This document shows, piece by piece, positions 1 to 8,639 of a DNA stretch of 64,000 nucleotides. The notes beneath the pieces were generated by a model. That model had not been told where the DNA came from and ran no database searches. It saw nothing but the letters and a program-made list of their open reading frames with translations. Numbering within the stretch: position 1 is the stretch's first letter; each line of letters opens with the position of its first letter. The stretch spans positions 372,001 to 436,000 of the forward strand of contig JAWLAZ010000003.1 of NCBI GenBank assembly GCA_041395205.1, in the 5' to 3' direction. This stretch comes from JAHEFU01 sp041395205 (lineage in GTDB: Bacteria > 4484-113 > JAFGCY01). The position numbers and the translations under genes are program-made.

Positions 1-800
1 GGCTTAGGTGGAGCGGGCACCGGGTCGAGCAGATCCAGCGGCACGGGGTCCAGGCTGACCTTCCAGAGCTTCAGCCGCCGCCCGTCATCGAGCAGGGAAT
101 AGGCCCCGAGGTCCGGGTCCCAGGCACGTACGAAGGCTTCCAGCTCGGCGGCGCTGCGCGTCCAGTCAATCTCCGTATCACTGCGCTCGAAGGTCCGGCA
201 GTAGCTGGCCTGGCTGTGGTCCTGGGGACTGAGCTGCACTTCACCCGCCGTGATCGCATCGAGGGCCGCGGCCGCCATTTCACCGCCGAGCACGCCGAGC
301 TGCAGCTCCAGCTCGCCGTAGCTGATGCCGGGAGAGATGGCGTGGCTGCGGCGCAGCAGGATGTCACCGTCATCCAGGCGCGGGGTCATCTTCATGATGC
401 AGCAGGCGGTGGATTCCAGCCCGAGTAGCAGGGCCGTGCGTACCGGCGAAGCTCCGCGCAGGCGCGGCAGGTCCGAGGGATGGACATTCAGCGGCCAGTC
501 AGTCAGACGCAGCAGACTCTTCGGAATGATCTTTCCATAGGAGATCACGAGCAGGGCATCCGGCCGGAGCGCGGCCAGCTCGCTGCGCAGTTCCCGGTTA
601 TTGGCGAGACGCTCCGGCTTGAAGACGGGGATGCCATGCGGCATCGCATCCAGGCAGACGGGAGTGGGCCGGCAGGCCATGCGCCGTCCGCTCGGGGTAT
701 CGGGCTGGGTGACGACGCCCACCACTTCGTGCCTGCTCGCCAGCAGCCGGCTGAGCACGGCACAGCTGATTGACGAACTGCCGAAGAAGATCACTCTCAC
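1..800 (-). CDS. fmt: Methionyl-tRNA formyltransferase, 3' end cut by window
   Basis: Formylates the methionine on initiator tRNA with 10-formyl-THF in the cytoplasm. Read on the minus strand, the protein begins with an FFGSSS nucleotide-fold loop. The family signature NVHPSDLPRLRGASPV carries the catalytic Asn and His (about residues 105 and 107), and LDDGD carries the catalytic Asp (about 143). The usual SLLP of the signature is SDLP here. About 266 codons are inside the window against a usual 305-320, so the C-terminal tRNA-binding domain runs off the left edge. The start is a GTG at 800. A GATAAT hexamer lies 8 nt upstream with no Shine-Dalgarno between, suggesting a leaderless message. 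The next gene (DUF1232) lies upstream on the same strand, ending 38 bp away. Confidence 0.93.
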   Translation of the reverse strand, partial: MRVIFFGSSSISCAVLSRLLASRHEVVGVVTQPDTPSGRRMACRPTPVCLDAMPHGIPVFKPERLANNRELRSELAALRPDALLVISYGKIIPKSLLRLTDWPLNVHPSDLPRLRGASPVRTALLLGLESTACCIMKMTPRLDDGDILLRRSHAISPGISYGELELQLGVLGGEMAAAALDAITAGEVQLSPQDHSQASYCRTFERSDTEIDWTRSAAELEAFVRAWDPDLGAYSLLDDGRRLKLWKVSLDPVPLDLLDPVPAPPK

Positions 801-808
801 GAGCGGCT

Positions 809-814
809 ATTATC
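809..814 (-). promoter_or_regulatory. -10 hexamer for leaderless fmt
   Basis: GATAAT on the minus strand, 8 nt before the GTG start of fmt. Transcription would begin at or next to the start codon. No convincing -35 is visible. Confidence 0.45.
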
Positions 815-838
815 CCCGCTTCCCGGGGATTATCGCGC

Positions 839-1420
839 TCAGGCTTCGGGGTTGAAGGCGCTGTACTGTGAGTAGCGCGGCTTTTCGCGGGGTTCCTCGG
901 GCTCCTTGCGCATGCTGCGGACGCGCTCCTCACCGGTGTCACCACTGGCGCTATGCGGTGCAGGCGCATTGCTGGCCTCGCCCATGCGCTTCTGCACATC
1001 CGCGGCCTGCTGGGCAAAACCCTGCACGACCTGATGGGCACCGGCCCCATAGCGCCGCAGCATGCGGTAGAGCTCGCGGGCTTCCTCCACGGTCCGGGCC
1101 ACGTCCACATAGACCTTGCTGCGGTCAATGCCGTACTTTTCGCACTTCTCGAGGATCACGCGCTCTGGCGCGAATTCGATGAAGGCCTGCATGATGATCA
1201 GCGAGACGATGATGTCGTCGAGCAGGCCGATGCCGGTGATGGCATCCGGCTCCACATCCAGCGGCGAGAACTTGTAGACCACGCCGCTCGTGGCGGCGAC
1301 CTTCAGCCACAGCGAGACCCGGGGATCCAGGTAGAGCGCCATGAACAGGCGCGCTGTGTGGTTGAGCTTCATCAGGCCGGTGATGCTGTCCAGATTGAGT
1401 TTGCCGCGGGACTGACTCAC
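839..1420 (-). CDS. DUF1232 (YkvA-type) membrane-associated protein
   Basis: Contains a DUF1232 core about 30 residues in: a DPRVSLWLKVA segment, then a hydrophobic stretch ending in SPLDVEPDAITGIGLLDD, the hallmark of this family of small membrane-associated proteins. The biochemical role of the family is not established. A charged, low-complexity tail of about 70 residues follows and is probably disordered. GTG at 1426 would give a slightly longer product. I chose GTG 1420 because a TACAAT hexamer (1427-1432) ends 6 nt before it, matching other leaderless genes here; this is inference. It lies just upstream of fmt on the same strand and is divergent from the AI-2E permease. Confidence 0.82.
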   Translation of the reverse strand: MSQSRGKLNLDSITGLMKLNHTARLFMALYLDPRVSLWLKVAATSGVVYKFSPLDVEPDAITGIGLLDDIIVSLIIMQAFIEFAPERVILEKCEKYGIDRSKVYVDVARTVEEARELYRMLRRYGAGAHQVVQGFAQQAADVQKRMGEASNAPAPHSASGDTGEERVRSMRKEPEEPREKPRYSQYSAFNPEA

Positions 1421-1426
1421 GCACAC

Positions 1427-1432
1427 ATTGTA
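1427..1432 (-). promoter_or_regulatory. -10 hexamer TACAAT for the DUF1232 gene
   Basis: TACAAT on the minus strand, 6 nt before the GTG at 1420. This spacing predicts an mRNA that starts at the start codon. It also argues against GTG 1426, which directly abuts the hexamer. Confidence 0.4.
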
Positions 1433-1515
1433 ACTGTTTGACCGGCAGCCCTGTTTATCCAGCCAGCCCCGCCATCGATATGCAGTCTGCAGGCCATAGA
1501 ATCATGGGACCCGAA

Positions 1516-2640
1516 ATGCCAGGCAATACCGGACAGTACTTCCGCAACGGAGCCGCCGCCGCGGGCGGCGTGGTGCTCGTGCTGGTCGGCGTCTACGTGC
1601 TGTACCTGCTGCGCAACGTGGCGATGATCGTGCTGATCGCGGGGCTTTTGGCCTATGTGGTGAACTGGCTGGTGAGCAAGCTGGCGACGCGTATGCCGCG
1701 TATTGCCGCTGTCTGGGTCAGCATGTCGGTGTTCATGCTGATCATGTTCGGCGTGCTGGGCACCACCCTGCCCGTGATCTCGCGCCAGACCGTGGAGTTC
1801 ACCGGCAGCCTCGGCTCGATGATCGAGAGCCTGGATTCACAGCTCAGCCGCTGGAACCTGCCCTACATCGACATCGGCGAGAACACGATCGGCAGCTACC
1901 TCGACAACATCGGCAATGAGTGGCAGAAGAGCACGCCGCAGATCATCAGCGCCACGCAGAACCTGCTGTCCGGCACCGCCAGCCTGCTGGCGACGATCCT
2001 GATCATCCCGCTGATCACGCTCTACCTGCTGCTGGATGGTGAGCGCCTGCGGGCGGGCTTCATCGCCTCTTTCCCGGAGCGCAACCGGCAGACCATCGAC
2101 CGCGTGATGGCGGCGATCAGCCGCAGCCTCGGCAGCTACATCTACAGCCGGCTGGTGCTCGGGCTGTTCGTGGGCACGATGACCGTGATCATCCTCGGGA
2201 TGTTCGGGATCCGCTTCGCCCTGCTGCTGGGGATGCTGGCCTTCTTCGGCGAATTCGTGCCGGTGATCGGCCCCTGGCTGGCCTACCTGCCCACGGCGCT
2301 GATCGTGATGACCGGCGATCCGAGCACCGCCTTCATCACACTCGTGGTGGTCTCGTTGTTCTACCTCGTGGTGCAGATGATCGAGAACTACATCATCGTG
2401 CCGAAGCTGATGGCGGACACGATGGACATGCACCCGCTGACGGTGATCCTCGCGATCCTGATCGGCGGCACGCTTGGTGGCATCCCCGGGCTGTTCGTGA
2501 GCATACCCGTGGCGGCGATGATCAAGGTGCTCCTGAAGATCTTCTACTTCCGCACGGCCGAGCCCGGGATCGAGGTCCCGGAGGAACTGGGGATGGAACG
2601 CGAGCTGGCGGCGGCGGCGGATACCACCGAAGCGCTCTAG
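1516..2640 (+). CDS. AI-2E family transporter (PF01594-type permease)
   Basis: A multi-pass inner-membrane protein of about 374 residues with the AI-2E exporter family layout: two N-terminal helices, a hydrophilic loop (about residues 80-150), then roughly five or six more helices. The conserved region reads FFGEFVPVIGPWLAYLP and later MHPLTVILAILIGGTLGGIPG, close to the family consensus. Despite the name, members include Na+/H+ antiporters, so the substrate is unknown. The reading frame opens further upstream at TTG 1438. ATG 1516 is preferred over ATG 1504 because a TAGAAT hexamer at 1497-1502 would place the transcript start near 1509. The stop shares the palindrome CTAG with the convergent thiG stop. 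Confidence 0.9.
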   Translation: MPGNTGQYFRNGAAAAGGVVLVLVGVYVLYLLRNVAMIVLIAGLLAYVVNWLVSKLATRMPRIAAVWVSMSVFMLIMFGVLGTTLPVISRQTVEFTGSLGSMIESLDSQLSRWNLPYIDIGENTIGSYLDNIGNEWQKSTPQIISATQNLLSGTASLLATILIIPLITLYLLLDGERLRAGFIASFPERNRQTIDRVMAAISRSLGSYIYSRLVLGLFVGTMTVIILGMFGIRFALLLGMLAFFGEFVPVIGPWLAYLPTALIVMTGDPSTAFITLVVVSLFYLVVQMIENYIIVPKLMADTMDMHPLTVILAILIGGTLGGIPGLFVSIPVAAMIKVLLKIFYFRTAEPGIEVPEELGMERELAAAADTTEAL

Positions 2641-3437
2641 CTGCCGACGCGGCCCTCCATCGGCGAACTGGCGCTGGCATAGCGCTTCCTGGCAATCCGC
2701 CCGGCGAGGTAGGCATTGCGCCCGGCCTCAATCCCCTGCGCCATGGCCGTTGCCATCCGCACCGGATCCTGCGCAAGCGCGATTGCGGTGTTGATCAGGC
2801 AAGCGTCGGCACCGAGCTCCATCGCCAGCGCGGCATCCGAGGGGGCTCCGATCCCTGCGTCGACGATGATCGGGACCTTGCCACCGAGCTCTTCGATGAT
2901 GAACTGCAGGCCGCCGAAGTCCGGCAGGCCCTGGCCGCTGCCGATCGGTGAAGCCAGCGGCATCACGGTGTCGGCCCCGGCCTCGAACAGGCGGCGGGCG
3001 ACGATCGGGTCCTGGCTGGTGTAGGGCAGCACCACGAAGCCTTCGTCCTTGAGGATCTTCGTGCCTTCAACCGTGGCACTGACATCCGGCAGGAGCGTCT
3101 TCTCGTCACCGAGCACCTCGAGCTTGATCCAGTTGGTGCCGGTGGCGGCGCGGGCCAGCCGTGCGGTGCGCAGCGCACTTTCCAGATCGAAGCAGCCGGC
3201 GGTGTTGGGCAGGAGCTGGATGCGCGAGAGGTCCATGTAGTCAATGAAGTTCTTCTCGCTGCGCTGCTCGTCAAGATCGATGCGGCGCACGGCCACGGTC
3301 ACGCACTCGGTGGCTCCGGCCGCGAAGGCCGCGACCATGGTATCCGGATCGGGGAACTTGCCCGTGCCCATGAACAGGCGGCTTGAGAAGGTGCGCCCGG
3401 CGATCACGAGCGGGTTGTCAGCTGCGGTCTGTGCCAT
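2637..3437 (-). CDS. thiG: Thiazole synthase
   Basis: Builds the thiazole phosphate moiety of thiamine from deoxyxylulose phosphate, dehydroglycine and the ThiS thiocarboxylate. The 266-residue protein has the TIM-barrel ThiG hallmarks: FMGTGKFPD near residue 22, the Schiff-base lysine in NWIKLEV (Lys105), LPYTSQDP, and PLASPIGSGQG followed by VDAGIG and phosphate-loop residues near the end. The ATG at 3437 is preceded by GGAGG with 8 nt spacing, which settles the start over upstream in-frame codons. It is alone here, without thiS, thiH or thiF. A TenA-like gene lies 38 kb away. Tail-to-tail with the AI-2E gene, overlapping by 4 bp. Confidence 0.96.
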   Translation of the reverse strand: MAQTAADNPLVIAGRTFSSRLFMGTGKFPDPDTMVAAFAAGATECVTVAVRRIDLDEQRSEKNFIDYMDLSRIQLLPNTAGCFDLESALRTARLARAATGTNWIKLEVLGDEKTLLPDVSATVEGTKILKDEGFVVLPYTSQDPIVARRLFEAGADTVMPLASPIGSGQGLPDFGGLQFIIEELGGKVPIIVDAGIGAPSDAALAMELGADACLINTAIALAQDPVRMATAMAQGIEAGRNAYLAGRIARKRYASASSPMEGRVGS

Positions 3438-3494
3438 CAGGAATCCTCCGGTTGATTGCCACCGGAAGATTAACACAGGGCAGGCCGCGCTCCG

Positions 3495-3523
3495 GTGACA
3501 GCGCAGGCCGCATTGCCTATACT
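3495..3523 (+). promoter_or_regulatory. Sigma70-type promoter for the zinc-ribbon genes
   Basis: GTGACA (3495-3500), 17 bp, TATACT (3518-3523). This would start a transcript near 3530, about 55 nt before the ATG at 3586, which has a purine-rich Shine-Dalgarno (GGGGGAAAGGG). Confidence 0.55.
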
Positions 3524-3585
3524 GGTTGCAGTAAATCAGACCGGGACGCATTGACAGGGACGGCAGGCGTCCGGGGGAAAGGGAC

Positions 3586-4275
3586 ATGGCACGCAATATG
3601 CCGGAAAGTGGGCAGACACAGGCTTGCCCGGAATGCGGGGGAATGATGGAGCTCAGGCTCGGGATGTGGGACTGCCGGAGCTGCGGCCACAGCTACGAGC
3701 CGGACAGGCCGGTTGAGATTGAACTGGCGGATCCCAGTGAGAGCATCAAACGCGCAAAACTGATCACCCGGGATGATCCGGCGGAATCAATGCAGGCGAT
3801 GCCCGCAGGTCTGCCCAGCGGACGGGCCCCGGGCAGGCACAAGATGCCCTACCCGCTCAGCTCGCGGATGGCCTGCGTTGCCGGGCAGATCGCCGTGATC
3901 CTCGCCAGCCATGCCTACATCGTCACGCATGGCGAGGTGGCGGCCTGGGTCGGCACCGGCACGATCCTCACACGGGTGACGATCCAGCTCGTGTATGCGC
4001 TGATCGTGAGTGTGGGGCTGATCTGGCGGGAGCTGCCGATCAAGTACCTCACGCTCGTCCTGCAGGTGCCCGTGTTCATCATGCTCGTGATGATGACGAT
4101 CATCCGCTATGGGCTCGTGGGCCAGCCGGACTTCACCCGACATCAGCTCATCCCGCAGATGGATGGCTGGTACTGGGCGATGCTGATGATGCTGCACACG
4201 GCGCTGATGTTCGGGATCTATGCGGTGATCCACCGCGATCTGGAAGCGCGGGCAATTGCCTCAGGCCGTGCCTGA
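3586..4275 (+). CDS. Zinc-ribbon membrane protein, function unknown
   Basis: 229 residues. An N-terminal zinc ribbon is formed by CPEC (Cys14, Cys17) and CRSC (Cys30, Cys33). A polar linker of about 55 residues follows, then about four transmembrane helices (residues 85-225), ending with a short basic tail. A strong Shine-Dalgarno precedes the ATG. The next gene, 33 bp downstream, has the same architecture and a very similar ribbon (MEYRLGEYECPGCG against MELRLGMWDCRSCG), so the two are diverged tandem duplicates. The ribbon type is common in small membrane proteins and does not reveal a function. Confidence 0.82.
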   Translation: MARNMPESGQTQACPECGGMMELRLGMWDCRSCGHSYEPDRPVEIELADPSESIKRAKLITRDDPAESMQAMPAGLPSGRAPGRHKMPYPLSSRMACVAGQIAVILASHAYIVTHGEVAAWVGTGTILTRVTIQLVYALIVSVGLIWRELPIKYLTLVLQVPVFIMLVMMTIIRYGLVGQPDFTRHQLIPQMDGWYWAMLMMLHTALMFGIYAVIHRDLEARAIASGRA

Positions 4276-4308
4276 TGACGACGGCAGAGACACCTACAGG
4301 GGGAAAAG

Positions 4309-4941
4309 ATGGCTGACAATCGCAACTGTCCGAAGTGCGACACGCTGATGGAATACCGGCTCGGGGAATATGAATGCCCGGGCTGCGGGCATACCGAAGG
4401 CTCCGCGCAGTCCGTGAGCGGCGTACACAGCGGCCGCGGCCTGAGCGGACCGGGCTTCCAGGAACCGGTGTATCCGCCGGGACAGACGCCGCCAGCCAGC
4501 CAGGGGGGCTATCGGGGCTACCCGGAGGAAGCACCCCGGCATGGGCTGATCTCCGACGGGCTGAGCCAGGAGAAATGGTTCATCATCGGCTTCTACATCT
4601 TCCAGTACCTGCTGATGGGGGCTATGGCGGCCAGTGGGCCGCGGGCGGCGGATTTCGGCGGCGCGGGAGTGATCTTCACGAGCATGCTGGTGATTTCCCT
4701 GATCGGCGCGGGGATCCTGTTCTTCGTGCTGCATTCCAACCAGTCCTGGCTGAAGTTCTGCTGCATGGGCTGCGTCGGGATCGGGCTGATCAGCCAGATC
4801 TTCACGCTGTTCGCACCGGGAGCGATGCGCAGCAGCGGGATGCTGTCGCCGACGATGGAGCTGATCTCCACCGTGCTCGGGCTGATCTACGCGGGCTGGC
4901 TGGTTTCGATCCTCTACAGGGATACGCAGCAGCAGTACTGA
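4309..4941 (+). CDS. Zinc-ribbon membrane protein, paralogue of the preceding gene
   Basis: 210 residues. The zinc ribbon uses Cys7, Cys10, Cys23 and Cys26. A Gly/Pro/Gln-rich, probably disordered linker spans about residues 35-80, and then about four hydrophobic helices run to the end (LYRDTQQQY tail). The ATG follows GGGGGAAAAG. It is co-oriented with the upstream paralogue and probably co-transcribed from the promoter near 3500. Ribbon plus disordered linker plus membrane bundle suggests a scaffold or regulator, but no function can be assigned. Confidence 0.82.
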   Translation: MADNRNCPKCDTLMEYRLGEYECPGCGHTEGSAQSVSGVHSGRGLSGPGFQEPVYPPGQTPPASQGGYRGYPEEAPRHGLISDGLSQEKWFIIGFYIFQYLLMGAMAASGPRAADFGGAGVIFTSMLVISLIGAGILFFVLHSNQSWLKFCCMGCVGIGLISQIFTLFAPGAMRSSGMLSPTMELISTVLGLIYAGWLVSILYRDTQQQY

Positions 4942-4960
4942 ACGGCACAGGCAGTGAGGA

Positions 4961-4966
4961 TATAAT
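4961..4966 (+). promoter_or_regulatory. -10 hexamer TATAAT for the O-methyltransferase/array operon
   Basis: Perfect TATAAT ending 6 nt before the ATG at 4973, with no Shine-Dalgarno in between. A transcript starting about 7 nt downstream would begin at the start codon. It probably also drives the first array genes, whose starts overlap the preceding stops. Confidence 0.6.
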
Positions 4967-4972
4967 CAGCGC

Positions 4973-5614
4973 ATGGCACTTCTTTCGCAGGAACTTGATG
5001 ACTACATCGTGGGCCAGACCCGGCTCTGTGATCCGATCCTCACCGAAATGGAAGAGCGCGCCGAGCGCGACGGCTTTCCGATCATCGGCCCCGCGGTCGG
5101 CCCCTGGCTGTACTTCTTCACGCGGCTGATGAAGGCCAGCCATGTGTTCGAGATGGGCAGCGGTTACGGCTACAGCACCTGGTTCTTCGCGAAGGCCATC
5201 AAGGACAACGGCGGCGGGATGGTCACGCATACGGTCTGGGACGAGGGCCTGAGCCGCGATGCGCGGGTGTTTCTCGAGCGCGCCGGGCTGGCGGACCAGT
5301 GCGATTTCCAGGTGAGCGAGGCGGTACTGGCCCTCAGCGGAGCCAGCCAGGGGATCGACATCATCTTCTGCGACATTGACAAGGAGATGTACCCCAACGC
5401 GCTCGACGTGGTGGAGAGCAAGCTCAAGCCGGGCGGGCTGTTCATCTGTGACAACCTGCTGTGGGCGGGCAAGGTGCTGCAGCCGACGGCGGAGGGCGAT
5501 GAGGCCACGGCCGGGGTGAAGGAGATCACGCGCATGCTGCGTGAGTCGCCGCGCTGGGACTTCCTCGTGACCCCGCTGCGCGACGGCGTGGGCTTCGCAC
5601 GCTTCAACGGATGA
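4973..5614 (+). CDS. Class I SAM-dependent O-methyltransferase
   Basis: 213 residues, the usual size for the catechol/caffeoyl-CoA-type O-methyltransferase family (PF01596-like). The SAM-binding motif I is FEMGSGYGYS (59-68). The acidic metal/substrate region is IIFCDIDKEMYPNAL (about 130-144), followed by the LKPGGLFICDNLLWAGKV strand-helix typical of the family. The acceptor is unknown. The stop overlaps the start of the first tandem-array gene (ATGA at 5611), so it is translationally coupled to that array. Whether it acts on the array products is only a contextual guess. Leaderless start on TATAAT. Confidence 0.85.
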   Translation: MALLSQELDDYIVGQTRLCDPILTEMEERAERDGFPIIGPAVGPWLYFFTRLMKASHVFEMGSGYGYSTWFFAKAIKDNGGGMVTHTVWDEGLSRDARVFLERAGLADQCDFQVSEAVLALSGASQGIDIIFCDIDKEMYPNALDVVESKLKPGGLFICDNLLWAGKVLQPTAEGDEATAGVKEITRMLRESPRWDFLVTPLRDGVGFARFNG

Positions 5615-6420
5615 AGAAGGGTGCAGAAGCCAGACTGATTCTCGACAGGATGAAGCAGGGGCTTCCACAACTGCATCAGCGTGAAGGGTCATTGCGCGAT
5701 GGAATTGAACTGCCCTGCCGACCGGACTACTGGATGGATGAGTTCCACATCGAAGTGGAACTTGGCAACAACGCCTCCGGCGAACCCAGACTGGCTGAAC
5801 TGGCCAGGCGGATGCTGTTGGAGAAGTTCCCGGAGGCTAAGGAAATACACAACATCAGGGATCTCGCAGTCTGGCAACACGAAGCTCTGATCTCTCTTTC
5901 GATACATCCGCACAACAGGCAGGAAGCTGGCCAGGCAAGTGAGTTGGAAAGAGAGCTGCACCTGGACAGATTGCCATCCCAGCTGAAGGAACCGGGAAAT
6001 GGCGAACAGGCCGAGCAATGGCGCAGGCCACGCCGGGAGCTGATCAAAGCCTTTGCAGCGAATGCCTGTGCTGGGCTGCACAAGCTTGACAGACCGACTG
6101 AGCCCGGACCGCGCAGCCTGGTGCTGGGAGCCAGCATCTACCTGGCACTGCTGGCATGCTGCTTCGGGATAGTCCGGATCAGCAGTGTTGTCATCTCTCC
6201 ACTGGGCAACATCCTGGCGACTTTGTTCAGCCTTGCCGCGTTCTTAGTACTTCTTATGTGGTGGCGAACCGGCAGCCGCCGTACCAGGCAGGAGGAACTG
6301 GCATGCTGGCTGAACATGTTCCTGACTGTGCGGCACCTGGACCGGATGCTCGAACTCAATGAGCAAGAGAGAGTGATTGAAAGGGCACTGCTGAAGCGTA
6401 AGGTGAGAGCAGACAGATGA
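5611..6420 (+). CDS. Array member 1: divergent two-helix membrane protein
   Basis: 269 residues, not recognised. Highly charged N-terminal 165 residues, then two adjacent hydrophobic segments (about 170-190 and 197-218) and a basic, Glu/Arg-rich C-terminal tail. Size, topology (soluble domain, two helices near the C-terminus, short tail) and position make it the most divergent member of the array. It lacks both RIDNPLA and ALYISFTDEFV. It shares an (A/R)RMLLEKFPEA-like segment with the next gene (ARGLLLKRFPSA). The start overlaps the methyltransferase stop (ATGA), and the stop overlaps the next start the same way. Confidence 0.72.
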   Translation: MKKGAEARLILDRMKQGLPQLHQREGSLRDGIELPCRPDYWMDEFHIEVELGNNASGEPRLAELARRMLLEKFPEAKEIHNIRDLAVWQHEALISLSIHPHNRQEAGQASELERELHLDRLPSQLKEPGNGEQAEQWRRPRRELIKAFAANACAGLHKLDRPTEPGPRSLVLGASIYLALLACCFGIVRISSVVISPLGNILATLFSLAAFLVLLMWWRTGSRRTRQEELACWLNMFLTVRHLDRMLELNEQERVIERALLKRKVRADR

Positions 6421-7190
6421 CGACAGATGAGGGGGACAATACCAGCAGGCTGAACACTGAGCGCCAGTTCGCATGGATGGGGGACTGGGTGCTGACAGGC
6501 CTGCCGGGAAAGACCGCTGATGACTTTGTCAACGAGCACCCCCTGGTGAAGATCGCCACGGGCAGGATGTGGAGTGGCGGCAGTGAACCGCTGAGCAGCA
6601 TCGCCCGCGGGCTGCTGCTGAAGAGATTCCCCTCCGCCGGGAACATGGTGAACATTGCCAGCCTCAGCAGTGGCAACCAGCGCAAGCTGCTGGACTGGAT
6701 CGAACGCCTGCGCTCAAGCCGGGTCTGGCAACAACTCAATGAATCCCCCAACCTGCTGCCGGAGATCCACATGAAGATGCACTGGCTGCCGGGCCTGTTC
6801 GCGATGGCGGACCGGCCGCGCAGCCGGGAGCAGATGGTCGCGCATCTCGCAAGCTACCTGGACTGGTACGCCGTGAGCCAGGGGGGAGTGCCGCTGCTGA
6901 TCCAGGTCCGGGCTCTGGCAACACTAGGCGGCAGCCTGCTCGGGCTGGCAATGATGTATCCGCTGTCAATGCTGCGCAGGATGGATGATCCAGGGAGCAA
7001 TCCGGAGGCCCTGTACCTGGGACTGGGGCTCTGCTTCGGCCTGCTGCTGGCTGCGGCGCTGATCAAGGCTCCCTGGTGGTTCTGGAACGAGGAGGCGCTG
7101 CTCAGGCACCTGGCGCTGTACCTGTACCTGAGGGAATGTGAGGAGGCGGAGGAACTGGCAACGCAGGGGGATGGCGATGCTGGCCGCTAA
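6417..7190 (+). CDS. Array member 2: two-helix membrane protein
   Basis: 257 residues. N-terminal soluble region of about 165 residues, with ARGLLLKRFPSAGNMVNIASL resembling member 1 in the same place. Two hydrophobic helices follow (about 170-190 and 200-222). The C-terminus reads LRHLALYLYLRECEEAEE, in the same position as the LALYISFTDEFV ending of later members, so it is intermediate between member 1 and the main family. Starts at ATG 6417, overlapping the previous stop by ATGA. No enzymatic motif is visible. Confidence 0.75.
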   Translation: MTTDEGDNTSRLNTERQFAWMGDWVLTGLPGKTADDFVNEHPLVKIATGRMWSGGSEPLSSIARGLLLKRFPSAGNMVNIASLSSGNQRKLLDWIERLRSSRVWQQLNESPNLLPEIHMKMHWLPGLFAMADRPRSREQMVAHLASYLDWYAVSQGGVPLLIQVRALATLGGSLLGLAMMYPLSMLRRMDDPGSNPEALYLGLGLCFGLLLAAALIKAPWWFWNEEALLRHLALYLYLRECEEAEELATQGDGDAGR

Positions 7191-7878
7191 ACCTGCATAC
7201 CGCGAACCAGACCTGAATGCGATGCTCGGCTCTGAGCTGCGCGCACGGGTCGGCCGCATCAGCAATCAACAGGCACGGCATATTGCGGTCGGTCTCTGGC
7301 AGATCCTCGAAGGACAGGTCACCAGTGGCAGGTCCAGCCCGCCCCAGCTGCCAGACAACTGGAGCCTGCACCAGCTGGCAATAGGAGGCGGGACACAGCT
7401 GCTGCTGCTGCTGGACAAGCTCCAGTCTGTTGATTTCGGGGACATGGTTGTCATGGGCCCGGAATACATGGACGGCTTTCTGGATAAAATGCATCCGTTC
7501 TACCGCCTGATTGTCAGCCCGCCTCCGGTGAAGAGCAGTTTTGACATAGCGAAGCGGCTGTATGACTACATGGAGTTTTACACCAACCCAGGCCAGAGCT
7601 TTCCGCAGGAGTTCTTGAACAAGATACACATAGTGCTACTGTACGCCTTCACAGCACTGGCAGGACTGGCGGAAAGGATGTTCAATACGAATGGCGACAT
7701 CGACAGTGTGTTGCTGTATGGTTTCCTACTTGCTGCGGGCCTCATGCTGCTGTTGTCACATTTCCACAGCCGGATGCGTCGGGTTCGCATCATCGCACTC
7801 TACATCTCCTTCACGGACGAGTTCATTGACGACGAGCGGCAGTATGACGACCCGGCGATTGTGGACACGGGCTGGTGA
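7177..7878 (+). CDS. Array member 3: RIDN/TDEF family membrane protein
   Basis: 233 residues. KPAY near the start, then a degenerate RIDN block (RISN, 27-30) with ARHIAVGLW following. A leucine-rich middle contains LHPF-like MHPFYRLI. Two hydrophobic helices follow, then IIALYISFTDEFIDD near the end. ATG 7177 has AGGGGG six bases upstream; ATG 7171 or an upstream GTG are alternatives. It overlaps the end of member 2 by 14 bp and its stop overlaps the next GTG (GTGA). Function unknown. Confidence 0.78.
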   Translation: MLAAKPAYREPDLNAMLGSELRARVGRISNQQARHIAVGLWQILEGQVTSGRSSPPQLPDNWSLHQLAIGGGTQLLLLLDKLQSVDFGDMVVMGPEYMDGFLDKMHPFYRLIVSPPPVKSSFDIAKRLYDYMEFYTNPGQSFPQEFLNKIHIVLLYAFTALAGLAERMFNTNGDIDSVLLYGFLLAAGLMLLLSHFHSRMRRVRIIALYISFTDEFIDDERQYDDPAIVDTGW

Positions 7879-8639
7879 GCGGCGCGTGCGACAATCGAAG
7901 CGTGACTGATTCCGCCGGGCTGCGCCATGAAGGCAAGCCCTCCTACAGCATGGATGACCTGCGGCACATCACCGCCGGTGAACTGCGTGGCCGGCTGGCG
8001 CGGATTGACAACCCGCATGCCCGGGCGATTGCGGAGCGGCTCTGGAAGGCCGTGGAGCGCCAGTTCACCAACCAGTACGGCCAGCTGATGCTGAAGGACC
8101 ACCATACGCTCAGGCGCATGGCGGCGGGCGGAGTGCAGCAGCGGCTGCTGACCCGGCTGGAGGAGCTGCGACGGCTGGACATCGGCGACATCGTGGCGGA
8201 AGGCCCCGCGCGCATGCAGCAGGCCCTGGAAAGCCTGCACCCCTTCGTGCGCTTCCTGCATCCACCACTGAGCCTGAAGCATTCCGCGGACAGCGCTGAG
8301 CATCTGCTGCGCTACCTGGAATTCCATGAGAAGCCCGGGCAGACCGTGCCGGAGTCCTTCCGGCGCAGCTGGCTGTTCGTGAGCGGGTTGTTCGCCTTTC
8401 TGATCATGCCGATGCTGCTGCTGGTGATCTTCATTGATACCGGGTGCGTGAGCAGCGCTTACTGGTGATCGCAGTGATGTTCGTCGCGGTTTTCGGAGTA
8501 TTGCTTTCCGCATTCCAGCTGGCGGGCTTTCGGCAGACTGCGCACCCTCTCCCTCTATATTTCCTATACGGATGAATTCATCGGCATGGATGGGGAGCGG
8601 GACGCTGAGAGCGGAGAGCCGGGAGCAGAACAGGTATGA
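7875..8639 (+). pseudogene. Array member 4: RIDN/TDEF family, frameshifted
   Basis: The first 190 codons are a normal member: KPSYSMDDL, LARIDNPHARAIAERLW (from residue 41), LHPFVRFLHPP, then the first helix. The frame then meets TGA at 8466 inside the membrane region. The second helix (LLVIAVMFVAVFGVLL) continues in the -1 frame from about 8445 to 8530. The terminal block LRTLSLYISYTDEFIG returns to the original frame and runs to TGA 8637-8639, which overlaps the next start exactly as in intact neighbours. So two compensating indels lie about 85 bp apart. Either a recently broken gene or paired sequence errors. The start may be GTG 7875 or GTG 7902, which gives MTDS like later members. Confidence 0.75.
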
